From GCA-2746365 sp963807625 (GTDB taxonomy: Bacteria; Pseudomonadota; Gammaproteobacteria; SZUA-229): 64,000 bases of DNA. A program made the position numbers and the translations under genes. The notes under the pieces were generated by a model, which was given only the letters and a program-made list of their open reading frames with translations, did not search any database and had not been told where the DNA came from. This document shows, in pieces, positions 52,175-61,231 of the stretch (within the stretch, counting starts at the first letter, position 1; each line of letters starts with the position of its first letter). Location of the stretch: the NCBI GenBank assembly GCA_963807625.1, contig CAWECN010000012.1, positions 334,334 through 398,333 on the forward strand. The letters are read 5' to 3'.

Positions 52175-53911
52175 ATGAGTGAATCCGGTGGAAACGAAAG
52201 AATTGTAGTTGACCCGATTACCCGAATCGAGGGTCATCTGCGAATTGAAGCGCAGATGGATGGTGACAAGATTGCAAAGGCCTATTCTTCCGGCACCATG
52301 GTGCGCGGAATCGAGACCATCCTTAAAGGTCGAGACCCTCGCGATGCATGGGCATTTGCACAGCGTATCTGCGGTGTCTGCACATTGGTGCATGGTCTTG
52401 CCTCTATCCGTTCAGTAGAGAATGCACTGGACTACAAGATCCCTAAAAATGCAGACCTGATCCGTAACCTGATGAGTGGTGCGCAGTACATACATGACCA
52501 CGTCATGCATTTCTATCATCTGCACGCACTCGACTGGGTCGATGTCGTCTCTGCCTTAAGCGCCGACCCTAAAGCGACATCAGAACTGGCACAGTCACTG
52601 AGCAACTATCCGAAATCATCACCCGGTTACTTCTCTGATATGCAGAAGAAACTGAAAGGTTTCGTCGAAGCCGGTCAGCTGGGTATCTTTGCCAAAGCCT
52701 ACTGGGGCCACCCTGCTTATAAACTGCCACCCGAAGCCAACCTGATGGCGGTATCTCATTACCTGGAAGCGCTGACATGGCAACGAGATGTAGCACGTTT
52801 GCACACTATCTTCGGTGGCAAGAACCCGCACCCTAATTTCGTGGTAGGCGGCGTACCCTGTGCCATCGATCTGAATTCAGATTCTGCGATCAATATGAAA
52901 AAACTGTCACAGGTGCAGGACATCATCAACCAGATGAAAACCTTCGTTGACCAGGTATATGTACCAGATACACTGGCTATTGCGAGCTTCTACAAAGACT
53001 GGGGCAGCCGCGGTGAAGGTCTGGGTAACTTCCTGACTTATGGTGACTTTCCGTCTAATGGCATGGATGATCCGACTGGATACATGATCCCCGGCGGCGC
53101 CATCCTGAATCGTGATCTCAGTACGATCCACGAGGTAGATATGAATGCACCTGAAGAGATCCAGGAATTTGTATCCCACTCATGGTATGACTATGAAGGC
53201 GGCAAAGACGCCGGACTGCACCCATACGATGGTGAGACCAAGTTTAATTACACCGGCCCTAAACCGCCGTATGACCACCTTGATGTAGACCAGTCGTATT
53301 CATGGCTGAAATCACCACGCTGGAAAGGCCATTCGATGGAAGTCGGTCCGCTGGCACGTGTACTGATGTTATATGCGACTGGTCATGAACAGACCAAAGA
53401 CCTGGTTGGAATGACACTGAATAAACTGGATGTACCAGTTGAAGCGCTGTTCTCTACACTAGGCCGTACTGCAGCCCGCACACTGGAGACCAAGATCTTT
53501 GCCGATGCCATGCAGGGCTGGTTCGACGACCTGGTGGTAAACATCAAAGCTGGTGAAACCCGAACCTTCAATGAAGTGTTATGGGAACCTTCTTCATGGC
53601 CTAAACAGGCACAGGGTGTCGGCTTCATAGAAGCACCTCGCGGCGCTTTGGCACACTGGATCGTGATCGAAGATGAGATGATCAAGAACTACCAGGCTGT
53701 TGTACCCAGTACCTGGAATGCCGGTCCCAGAGACGCCAACGGTGTCCCGGGTGCGTATGAAGCAGCACTGGAAGACAACCATACACTGCATGATCCAAAA
53801 CAACCCGTAGAGATCCTGCGTACCATTCACAGCTTCGACCCATGTATCGCCTGCGCGGTACATCTGACCGATCCTGATGGCGAAGAAATTATTAAGGTGA
53901 AAGTAAAATGA
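52175..53911 (+). CDS. hynL: [NiFe] hydrogenase large subunit (group 1e, HynL type)
   Basis: A 578-residue subunit carrying the NiFe(CN)2CO centre. The L1 motif is RICGVCTLVH near residue 65, preceded by ITRIEGHLRIE. The L2 motif is DPCIACAVH near the end, with cleavage expected after that His to remove about 15 residues (LTDPDGEEIIKVKVK). All four Ni-ligand cysteines are present. It has no signal of its own and is exported with HynS. The genes hynS, isp1, isp2 and hynL together fit the Isp-type hydrogenases of Allochromatium and Thiocapsa. The stop overlaps the next small gene (ATGA). Confidence 0.96.
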   Translation: MSESGGNERIVVDPITRIEGHLRIEAQMDGDKIAKAYSSGTMVRGIETILKGRDPRDAWAFAQRICGVCTLVHGLASIRSVENALDYKIPKNADLIRNLMSGAQYIHDHVMHFYHLHALDWVDVVSALSADPKATSELAQSLSNYPKSSPGYFSDMQKKLKGFVEAGQLGIFAKAYWGHPAYKLPPEANLMAVSHYLEALTWQRDVARLHTIFGGKNPHPNFVVGGVPCAIDLNSDSAINMKKLSQVQDIINQMKTFVDQVYVPDTLAIASFYKDWGSRGEGLGNFLTYGDFPSNGMDDPTGYMIPGGAILNRDLSTIHEVDMNAPEEIQEFVSHSWYDYEGGKDAGLHPYDGETKFNYTGPKPPYDHLDVDQSYSWLKSPRWKGHSMEVGPLARVLMLYATGHEQTKDLVGMTLNKLDVPVEALFSTLGRTAARTLETKIFADAMQGWFDDLVVNIKAGETRTFNEVLWEPSSWPKQAQGVGFIEAPRGALAHWIVIEDEMIKNYQAVVPSTWNAGPRDANGVPGAYEAALEDNHTLHDPKQPVEILRTIHSFDPCIACAVHLTDPDGEEIIKVKVK

Positions 53912-54096
53912 TGAAAAAACTAATGACTTCTAAACTATTGGCAGTGGCTCTGTCACTGACCTCAACATCTGTAATGGCGCATACCGGGCATATGTCGAAT
54001 GAAGCCGTTCATGGCCTGCTCCATATCGAGCATATTATTGCTCTGGCTGCTGCCGGTGTGATCGTATTCCTGGCATATTCTTTTCGAGATAAATAG
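53908..54096 (+). CDS. Mini HupE-like small membrane protein
   Basis: A 62-residue protein overlapping the end of hynL (ATGATG). It has a signal-like N-terminus ending VMA, then HTGHMSNEAVHGLLHIEHII and a second helix (ALAAAGVIVFLAYSF). The string AHTGH...HGLLHxxHxxAL resembles the start of HupE/UreJ nickel permeases, which have about 190 residues and six helices. Here only that His-bearing part remains. It may bind nickel at the membrane or be an accessory peptide. It is the last gene of the operon, followed by a terminator. Confidence 0.75.
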   Translation: MMKKLMTSKLLAVALSLTSTSVMAHTGHMSNEAVHGLLHIEHIIALAAAGVIVFLAYSFRDK

Positions 54097-54130
54097 ACTA
54101 TCCTGTAAACGCCAGCGATTATAATCGTGT

Positions 54131-54164
54131 AAAAAAACGTCTGACTTACGTTGGGCGTTTTTTT
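54131..54164 (+). terminator. Terminator of the hydrogenase operon
   Basis: Stem of AAAAAAACGTC with GGCGTTTTTTT (one G-T pair) and a 12-base loop, followed by T's. It begins 34 bases after the last small gene. The next coding sequence starts at 54181. Confidence 0.75.
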
Positions 54165-54180
54165 ATTTGTAGAGCCCTAT

Positions 54181-55728
54181 ATGACGTTCAAGATTTCAAA
54201 CATGTTAAGACCAGATGTATATGATCATCCGGTCACCGATATAAGACTCATCGAAACACACATCTCATGGGTGATACTAACGGGCGAGTATGCCTACAAG
54301 ATAAAAAAGCCCGTCGACTTTGGTTTTTTAGATTTTTCCACATTGAAAAAAAGACAGCTTTACTGCGAGCATGAATTACGTCTCAACCGGCGGTTAGCAG
54401 CAGACATCTACCTCGATATCGTCACCATCAACGGTTCGGCAGATGAGCCTCACATATCCGGTGATGGTGAAGTACTCGAATACGCTGTCAAGATGGCCCA
54501 GTTCCCGCAATCTGCACAACTGGATAATATGCTGTCAGCCGATGAGCTGACCTTTGAACACATGGATGCCTTTGCCCATATGATCGCTGACTTTCATCAG
54601 CATATCGAGGTCGCAGACAGCTCTGTAGATTACGGCAATAATAAACTCGTCTTTCAACCGGTCGAAGAAAATTACAGCCAGATCAAACAGCACATCGATA
54701 CGACACCATACAACGTGACACTGCAAAAGATCAGTGATTGGAGCCGGTCAGTGTCGACACTGCTGGGCAGTGATTTCAAACAACGTAAACATGATGGTTT
54801 CATCCGTGAGTGTCACGGTGATATGCATCTACGAAACATGGTATGGCTCAATCAACAGCCGATGGCTTTTGACTGTATAGAGTTCAACGCCACATTACGA
54901 TGGATCGACGTGATCAGCGAAGTGGCTTTTTTGGTGATGGATCTGCAGGATCGGCAACAGCAACAATTTGCTAATCATTTTCTGAACCGCTATCTCGAAA
55001 TCACTGGCGACTATGAAGGACTGTCTGTCTTGCCTTTTTATCTCGCCTATCGGGCGATGGTGCGCGCCAAAGTCAACGCTCTGCGGCTGGAGCAGAAAAA
55101 TATTGATGTCGAAGAAAAACAACATGCGCGGCTTGCGTTTGAGTCATACCTTAAGCTGGCGCTGAGCTATACTGAACAGACACCACCGAAACTGATCATC
55201 ATGCGTGGATTATCTGCTTCCGGCAAGAGTACCCTGTCTCAGCAGCTGGTCGATATGATTGGTGCCATACGAATTCGTTCTGATGTCGAAAGAAAACGTA
55301 TATTTGATCGTGAGCATACAGGAGATACAAAAAGCGAAGTCGATCAGGGTATCTATACCTCTCAGGCATCTGAACAAACATACTCAAGATTGCAGGAATT
55401 AGCCTCATATATATTAAATAGCGGGTATAGCGTTATCGTCGACGCCGCTTTTCTAAAACACGAACAGCGCCGCCCTTTTCAGTTACTGGCAAAATCTCTA
55501 GATCTGAGATATACCATCATCGAAATCACTGCACCCGCCGATATTCTTCGCCAGCGTATCATCGCAAGAAAACATGATGTCTCTGATGCAAATCTTGCCG
55601 TACTCGAACATCAACTCAGTAACTGGCAACCTTTGCTTAGCAATGAACTTATATCAGCAATAACCGTAAATACTGCAGAACCTTTCGATGTCGATACACT
55701 TATAGAAAGTGTTAACGAAAAAGACTAA
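54181..55728 (+). CDS. APH-like kinase domain fused to P-loop ATPase
   Basis: A 515-residue protein of a widespread two-domain type. The N-terminal 330 residues resemble aminoglycoside phosphotransferase kinases (GEYAYKIKKPVDFGFLDFS, then RECHGDMHLRNMVW with the catalytic HGDxHxxN, and AFDCIEFN as the Mg motif). The C-terminal 180 residues are an AAA/zeta-toxin-like P-loop domain with RGLSASGKSTLSQQL and RIRSDVERKR. The physiological substrate is unknown, and resistance should not be assumed. The ATG at 54181 is used because the frame from 54151 overlaps the terminator. Confidence 0.85.
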   Translation: MTFKISNMLRPDVYDHPVTDIRLIETHISWVILTGEYAYKIKKPVDFGFLDFSTLKKRQLYCEHELRLNRRLAADIYLDIVTINGSADEPHISGDGEVLEYAVKMAQFPQSAQLDNMLSADELTFEHMDAFAHMIADFHQHIEVADSSVDYGNNKLVFQPVEENYSQIKQHIDTTPYNVTLQKISDWSRSVSTLLGSDFKQRKHDGFIRECHGDMHLRNMVWLNQQPMAFDCIEFNATLRWIDVISEVAFLVMDLQDRQQQQFANHFLNRYLEITGDYEGLSVLPFYLAYRAMVRAKVNALRLEQKNIDVEEKQHARLAFESYLKLALSYTEQTPPKLIIMRGLSASGKSTLSQQLVDMIGAIRIRSDVERKRIFDREHTGDTKSEVDQGIYTSQASEQTYSRLQELASYILNSGYSVIVDAAFLKHEQRRPFQLLAKSLDLRYTIIEITAPADILRQRIIARKHDVSDANLAVLEHQLSNWQPLLSNELISAITVNTAEPFDVDTLIESVNEKD

Positions 55729-55941
55729 TAACCCGATCACATTGAACCAACACTCAAACTAGCTACTCTATACTTCGATATTCCTCCCTTGATAATTAAC
55801 TTAGTGCAGCACCATACAAGCTGGTATGCAACAGGTGGAAATGATATAAACAGGACAGAGTGAGGTATGTCATGTCACTTACCTCGACGAGTTGGTAGAA
55901 TACCCGCTTGAACTTTTCAAATTTAACGACGTTGACCAAAG

Positions 55942-57285
55942 ATGTTTGAGCATTTATCACAATTATTCAGACCACTAGTAATACTTTGGGAAAAGAATCG
56001 TCGTTCACCAAAAACCGTACCATTTATAGCAGTAATTGTAACCGCGCTATTGATCGTCATTTTCAAACTCTCTCAGCCTGAACCCCCAGTTAAGGCAAAA
56101 GAAGAAAAAAGCTGGACAGTGCAGACACATCAACTGATCGATGGTGTCAAAACCCCACAGCTTGAACTTTACGGTCAGGTCGAATCACCCCACACCGCTA
56201 CAGTTACCGCTATCATCAATGCAGATGTATTATCGCTGGAAGTAAAAGAAGGTCAGGCTGTAAGCAAAGACCAACTGATGATCAGGCTTGACGAGCTCGA
56301 TGTAAAACTGGCCCTGGATCAACGCTCATCCGATGTCGCCGAGCTTGAAGCCTCGATCGAATCTGAAATAAACCGTCACAAGAATGACCTGTCTGCACTG
56401 AAGCTGGAAAAGTCACTGGTCTCACTGGCCAAGAAAAAGCTGGCGAGAGAGGAAAAAACCAGCAAGAGTAACCTGACCAGCCAGAGCAGCTTCGATACCC
56501 AAAAACAGGCATTACAGAATCAGGAACTTGCTTTAAAAGCGAGAGAACTAAGCGTAAAGAATCATCCTGCACGCCTGGCACAACTGGAAGCCAAACTGGC
56601 GCAAAAACGTGCACTGCTACAGCAAGCAGAGAGAGACCTGCATCGCGCCAACGTCCTATCGCCGTTTGATGGTATCGTACTCTCAACCAGCGTATCTCCT
56701 GGCGAACGCGTTCGTCCAGGTGAAGAGCTGCTCAGGCTCTACTCGACAGACAATGTAGAACTGCGTGCTCAATTACCACAGAAATATGTCGACACTATAA
56801 AAGAAGCAATAGCACAACAGGAAACATTAACGGCTGTAGTAAAAACTGCTCACACCGATATCGATGTCGAACTACATCGTGTTTCAGGCGCCATGTCCAA
56901 CACGGGTATCGGCGTCGATGCCCTGTTTGAGATAAACAGTGAAGATGCAAACTTTTTTATCATGGGAGAAGTTCTCGACGTCATCTTGAACCTGCCAGCG
57001 ATACCTGACGTCTACAGCATACCCGTATCATCTATCTATGGCACCAACCGTATCTACCGTGTAGAACAAGGGAGGCTGGTCGCTATCAATGTTGAAAAAC
57101 TGGGAGGACAGATAAAAGGCGACAATCAGTTCATATTGGTGCGCAGTGAGAAATTAACACCCGGTGATGAGATAATAACGACTCAGCTTCCCCATGCGAT
57201 GAGCGGACTAAAAGTTGAAGTGCGTAATACGCCATCAGCTGAGCTTAACACCCCAGAGAACCTATCACAGTCAAGCAAGCTATAA
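55942..57285 (+). CDS. RND efflux periplasmic adaptor (HlyD/MFP family)
   Basis: A 447-residue inner-membrane-anchored adaptor. It has one N-terminal helix (VPFIAVIVTALLIVIFKLS), a lipoyl-like half motif (ALSLEVKEGQAVSKDQLMIRLDEL-type, near 90-115) and a long coiled coil (residues about 125-240). The second lipoyl half (NVLSPFDGIVLSTSVSPGERV) and a beta-barrel follow. It bridges the RND pump to an outer-membrane channel. The pump gene follows after 13 bases. No outer-membrane channel gene is present here. Confidence 0.9.
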   Translation: MFEHLSQLFRPLVILWEKNRRSPKTVPFIAVIVTALLIVIFKLSQPEPPVKAKEEKSWTVQTHQLIDGVKTPQLELYGQVESPHTATVTAIINADVLSLEVKEGQAVSKDQLMIRLDELDVKLALDQRSSDVAELEASIESEINRHKNDLSALKLEKSLVSLAKKKLAREEKTSKSNLTSQSSFDTQKQALQNQELALKARELSVKNHPARLAQLEAKLAQKRALLQQAERDLHRANVLSPFDGIVLSTSVSPGERVRPGEELLRLYSTDNVELRAQLPQKYVDTIKEAIAQQETLTAVVKTAHTDIDVELHRVSGAMSNTGIGVDALFEINSEDANFFIMGEVLDVILNLPAIPDVYSIPVSSIYGTNRIYRVEQGRLVAINVEKLGGQIKGDNQFILVRSEKLTPGDEIITTQLPHAMSGLKVEVRNTPSAELNTPENLSQSSKL

Positions 57286-57298
57286 CCGCCACTGCATC

Positions 57299-60200
57299 AT
57301 GAGCACCGAGAATACACCGCCATCATCACCTGATAGTCCCGCACCCGTACAATCCGGTGGTGGTGGCATCATTCACCTGTTTGCACAACACCCCGTTGCA
57401 GCGAATCTACTGATGGCGATATTGATCATTCTAGGTTCATACAGCCTGGTCAAACTTAACCGCCAGTTCTTTCCTAACTTCGCCCTCGACTATGTGAGCG
57501 TTCGTGTTATCTGGCCTGGCGCCAGTGCTGAAGATGTCGAACGTTCGATTACGGTACCTCTGGAACAGGCATTACGCACGGTCGATGGTGCCGAAGAGAT
57601 GACATCGACCTCTACGCGAGGCCTGAGCGTCATCGTCATCGAGTTCGAAGAAGGCAGCGAGATGGGCGTAGCGCTAGACGATGTCAAGCAGTTCGTGTCC
57701 AACGTCCGTAACCTGCCATCGGATTCCGAGGACCCGGTGGTAACAAAAGTTACCCGCTATGAACCGGTGGCGACAATCATCCTTGCAGCACAGGGCGACC
57801 TCGAGGAACTGCGGCCTCTGGCCTACGAGTTTGAACGCGAGTTACTGGACAAGGGTATCGCCCGGGTAGACTTCGTCGGTCTCCCCGAACAGGAGATCGC
57901 TATAGAAGTCAGCGCGAAAAAACTTCAGCAACTAGGCATGTCCCTGTCCCAGATCGGCGACCATATCGTCAGCCAGAGCCAGGACATACCTGCGGGTACC
58001 GTAGCTGAAAGCGAAGCAGCACGTGAGGTACGTGGTCTGCAACGCAAACGTGATGTACAGGAATTCGCCAGGCTGGACCTGTTAACAAATCGTTCCGGAC
58101 AAAAACTGACCCTGGATGACATCGCCGATATACAACGTCGACCAAAAGAAAACCAGGTAGAGATCTTTTACCAGGGGATGCCGGCCATCCTGATGAACCT
58201 GCAGCGCACAGAAAATGCAGACGCCTTAAAATCAGCAAAGATCATGGATGACTGGTTGCTATCAAGCCGCGACCTGCTGACACCCGCAATTTCGCTGGTG
58301 GTGTCCGACGAGGCCTACTCATTGATCCAGCAGCGGATCGACCTGTTGCTTAAAAATGGTATCGGCGGTTTAATACTTGTCTTACTGATCTTATACATCT
58401 TCCTTAATGGTCGCGTCGCGTTCTGGGTAGCCATCGGCATTCCAACATCATTCCTGGGTGCCCTCGCCGTATTATACTTTTTTGGTGGCAGCATCAATAT
58501 GATCAGCCTGTTCGGCCTGATCATGGCACTCGGTATCATCGTCGATGACGCCATCGTGGTCGCTGAAGATGCACTCACCCATTACCAGACCGGCGAGAAC
58601 TCTTTACTGGCAGCAGAAGGCGGTGCCATGCGTATGCTGGCACCGGTCATGTCCTCATCCCTGACCACGATCGCTGCCTTCTTTCCTTTGCTACTGGTTA
58701 GCGGCATCATCGGATCCATCCTGTTCGATATACCGTTTGTCGTTATCTGTGTCATCATCGCCTCGCTGATCGAAAGCTTCCTGATCCTTCCCGGGCACCT
58801 GCGCCACAGTTTCCATAAATATCACCACAAGAAAAATTCTAAACTGAGACAGAAACTTGAAGACGGTTTTAATTCATTCCGTGATAATTACTTCAGACCT
58901 GTTATCGTCCGCGTGATCGACCACAGGTTTGCCACGCTGACCATCGCTATATGCTCGCTGGTGCTGGCGGTATCAATGGTCGTTTTTGGCCAGGTTAAAT
59001 TCCAGTTTTTCCCGCAGCCGGAAAGCACCGTGATCAACGCCAGTGCCAAATTTTCCGCCGGCACGCCACCTGAACAGGTAAAAGCTTTCGCCATGCAGAT
59101 GCAGCAGCACCTGCAGGAAACAGATGCTGCATTGAAGGAAGAAAAATCATTGATCAAAGCAGCGATCGTGCAGATCAATACAGCGACTTTCGATGGCGGT
59201 CGTAACTTCCAAAATGGCAATCAGTACGCCATGCTGAAAGTTGAACTGCTGCAACCCGATGAACGCGATGTCCGTAATGACGTCATCATCAAAGACTGGC
59301 AATCACGACTGGAGTTACCTGCCGGTATAGAGCAGTTATCCATAAGCAGTCCACGAGGTGGTCCGCCGGGCCAGGACATAGATGTCTTCCTCAGCGGTAA
59401 AGACGCGATAACACTGAAACATGCGGCTGAAGATCTTGCAGACGCGCTGGACAGTTACGATGGCCTCAGTAACATCCTCGATGACCTGCCTTATGGTCGT
59501 CAGCAATATATATTCGAACTGACACCGCTGGCACAATCAGCGGGCCTCAACATAACAGAGGTAGGAAGGCAGTTACGAGCTGCGCTAGATGGCCAGCTGC
59601 TACAGGTTTTCTATGATAGTGACGAAGAGATCGAAGTACGCATCATGTTACCTGCCAATGAACGAAAGTTTCAGAGCATCCTCGAGACACTACCCATCAT
59701 TACCCCGTCTGGACAACGTCTCCTGTTGAGCAATGCAGTATCACTAACATCACAACAGGGGCTTGAGATATTACGGCATACCGATGCCAAGATGGGGGTA
59801 CACGTCACCGCAGAAGTTAATGCAAAAATCACTAATGCCAATGACGTACTTGCCAGCCTGCAAGAATCGACGATACCGGATATTGCCAACAAATATGGCC
59901 TGCAGGTCTCATACAAGGGACGTGCAGAAGAAGAACGCGAGACCGGTAGTGACATGAAACAGGGTGGCATGCTGGCACTGGTGATGGTCTACATCATCCT
60001 CGCCTGGGTGTTTGCCTCATATACCTGGCCGCTGGCGGTGATGCTGGTCATCCCCTTTGGTATCAGCGGTGCGATCTTCGGACACTGGCTGATGAACATC
60101 GATCTGACCATCCTGTCGCAGTTTGGTATGTTTGGCCTTTCCGGTATCGTGATCAATGACTCGATCATCCTGGTGACCTTCTATAAGCAGCTCAAAGCGA

Positions 60201-60490
60201 AGGGATTTGCCATACGCGAGGCACTTATCGAATCTGCCTGCCTGCGCCTGAGGGCCGTGATGCTGACGTCTCTAACGACCATCGCTGGTCTCACACCACT
60301 GCTTTTTGAAACATCACTGCAGGCCCAGTTCCTGATACCTATGGCTGTCAGTATCTCGTTTGGCCTGGGCTTCGCTACCATGCTGGTACTGTTTGTCGTA
60401 CCGGTTTTACTCTCTTATATAGAACAACTTTCAAATTACCTCGGTCAGAAACATTTTGATAAAACGTTACCCGATGAAGTAAAAACATAA
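57299..60490 (+). CDS. RND family efflux pump, inner-membrane transporter
   Basis: A 1063-residue AcrB/HAE-type transporter. The first helix is followed by the large porter domain (PGASAEDVERSITVPLEQALRTVDG). It also has GIIVDDAIVVAEDAL in the helix-4 region with its proton-relay Asp pair, and IVINDSIILVTFYKQLKAKG in helix 10. It moves small molecules out by proton exchange together with the adaptor. The substrate class cannot be told. The ATG at 57299 is 13 bases after the adaptor stop. An in-frame start at 57215 would overlap the adaptor. A REP hairpin lies directly after the stop. Confidence 0.92.
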   Translation: MSTENTPPSSPDSPAPVQSGGGGIIHLFAQHPVAANLLMAILIILGSYSLVKLNRQFFPNFALDYVSVRVIWPGASAEDVERSITVPLEQALRTVDGAEEMTSTSTRGLSVIVIEFEEGSEMGVALDDVKQFVSNVRNLPSDSEDPVVTKVTRYEPVATIILAAQGDLEELRPLAYEFERELLDKGIARVDFVGLPEQEIAIEVSAKKLQQLGMSLSQIGDHIVSQSQDIPAGTVAESEAAREVRGLQRKRDVQEFARLDLLTNRSGQKLTLDDIADIQRRPKENQVEIFYQGMPAILMNLQRTENADALKSAKIMDDWLLSSRDLLTPAISLVVSDEAYSLIQQRIDLLLKNGIGGLILVLLILYIFLNGRVAFWVAIGIPTSFLGALAVLYFFGGSINMISLFGLIMALGIIVDDAIVVAEDALTHYQTGENSLLAAEGGAMRMLAPVMSSSLTTIAAFFPLLLVSGIIGSILFDIPFVVICVIIASLIESFLILPGHLRHSFHKYHHKKNSKLRQKLEDGFNSFRDNYFRPVIVRVIDHRFATLTIAICSLVLAVSMVVFGQVKFQFFPQPESTVINASAKFSAGTPPEQVKAFAMQMQQHLQETDAALKEEKSLIKAAIVQINTATFDGGRNFQNGNQYAMLKVELLQPDERDVRNDVIIKDWQSRLELPAGIEQLSISSPRGGPPGQDIDVFLSGKDAITLKHAAEDLADALDSYDGLSNILDDLPYGRQQYIFELTPLAQSAGLNITEVGRQLRAALDGQLLQVFYDSDEEIEVRIMLPANERKFQSILETLPIITPSGQRLLLSNAVSLTSQQGLEILRHTDAKMGVHVTAEVNAKITNANDVLASLQESTIPDIANKYGLQVSYKGRAEEERETGSDMKQGGMLALVMVYIILAWVFASYTWPLAVMLVIPFGISGAIFGHWLMNIDLTILSQFGMFGLSGIVINDSIILVTFYKQLKAKGFAIREALIESACLRLRAVMLTSLTTIAGLTPLLFETSLQAQFLIPMAVSISFGLGFATMLVLFVVPVLLSYIEQLSNYLGQKHFDKTLPDEVKT

Positions 60491-60496
60491 CGAACC

Positions 60497-60566
60497 TGTA
60501 GGAGCGGAATTTATTCCGCGATTACATTTATTTTGCACTATTCGCGGAATAAATTCCGCTCCTACA
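60497..60566. repeat. REP inverted pair upstream of RAYT gene
   Basis: Arms 60497-60521 and 60542-60566 are perfect 25-bp complements that begin TGTAGGAGCGGAAT and end TTCCGCGA, with a 20-base spacer. Together with the pair at 61082 it brackets the transposase gene, the classical layout of a REP/RAYT (REPtron) unit. Confidence 0.92.
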
Positions 60567-60614
60567 TATAAACTGATATGCTTTACGTACTTTATTTATC
60601 AAGGAAGATAAATC

Positions 60615-61076
60615 ATGGTAAAGCAACATGGACGTGACCTCAGAAAAGGCCGGGTATCAATTCCGGGACAAATTTATTTAATCACCACCGTAACTCATAA
60701 GCGACAGCCGACATTCACCGACTTCTACTGTGCACGGAACGTTGTAAATACCTTAAAGTACACAGAGCTAACCTGTGGACTGAAATCACTATCATTCGTG
60801 CTCATGCCCGACCACCTGCACTGGCTATTTTCTCTCGGAGAAAAATCATCCTTATCTCAGGTGATGGGTAATGTGAAGCGAAGGTCTGCATACAGGGTAA
60901 ATGAATTTAAAGACAAGTCCAGTTTGCCTGTCTGGCAACTTGGCTATCACGACTACGCCTTACGCAAGGAAGATGAAATAAGGGATGTAGCGCGGTATAT
61001 CGTTGCCAATCCATTACGTGCAGGGCTGGTTGACAAGGTTGGTGATTACCCATTCTGGGATGCGATATGGTTGTAA
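60615..61076 (+). CDS. REP-associated tyrosine transposase (RAYT, IS200-like)
   Basis: A 153-residue HUH-type enzyme. The metal-binding motif is LMPDHLHWLF (His-x-His near residues 75-77) and the catalytic tyrosine is in YHDYALRKEDE near residue 118. The family ending VANPLRAGLV is present. It cleaves and joins single-stranded REP DNA. It is not a normal IS, because no IS ends are seen, only the REP pairs on both sides. A ribosome site AAGGAAG precedes the ATG. Length is full for the family, so it may be active. Confidence 0.92.
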   Translation: MVKQHGRDLRKGRVSIPGQIYLITTVTHKRQPTFTDFYCARNVVNTLKYTELTCGLKSLSFVLMPDHLHWLFSLGEKSSLSQVMGNVKRRSAYRVNEFKDKSSLPVWQLGYHDYALRKEDEIRDVARYIVANPLRAGLVDKVGDYPFWDAIWL

Positions 61077-61081
61077 ATTTA

Positions 61082-61153
61082 TGTAGGAGCGGAATCTTGT
61101 TCCGCGATCAGTGGCATATAAACACGATCGCGGAACAAGATTCCGCTCCTACA
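61082..61153. repeat. REP inverted pair downstream of RAYT gene
   Basis: Arms 61082-61109 and 61126-61153 are perfect 28-bp complements with a 16-base spacer. They share TGTAGGAGCGGAAT and TTCCGCGAT with the upstream pair but differ in the middle (CTTG versus TTAT), showing paired compensatory changes. Confidence 0.92.
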
Positions 61154-61167
61154 GGGATGTTTTAAGC

Positions 61168-61198
61168 AAAAAAAGGCCCGATTTAATCGGGCCTTTTT
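61168..61198. terminator. Bidirectional terminator after hdrB
   Basis: Stem GGCCCGAT / ATCGGGCC with a TTA loop, flanked by A's on the left and TTTTT on the right. It lies 34 bases after the hdrB stop on the minus strand and also can end the RAYT transcript. Confidence 0.92.
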
Positions 61199-61231
61199 AC
61201 TGGACTCTTTTACAAGTCTATTTACTAGCCA

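Noticed and set aside
54181..55728. Aminoglycoside resistance gene
   Set aside because: The kinase domain is fused to a P-loop domain in a common chromosomal family of unknown function, with no mobile or resistance context.
55888..55935. Possible tRNA (GAGTTGGTAGAATACCCGC resembles a D-arm and anticodon stem)
   Set aside because: No T-arm with GTTCRA-type loop and no matching acceptor stem can be formed around it.
60497..61153. Repeats that might be a small CRISPR array
   Set aside because: Only two units, each an inverted pair around a transposase gene. No direct repeats with regular spacers and no cas genes.
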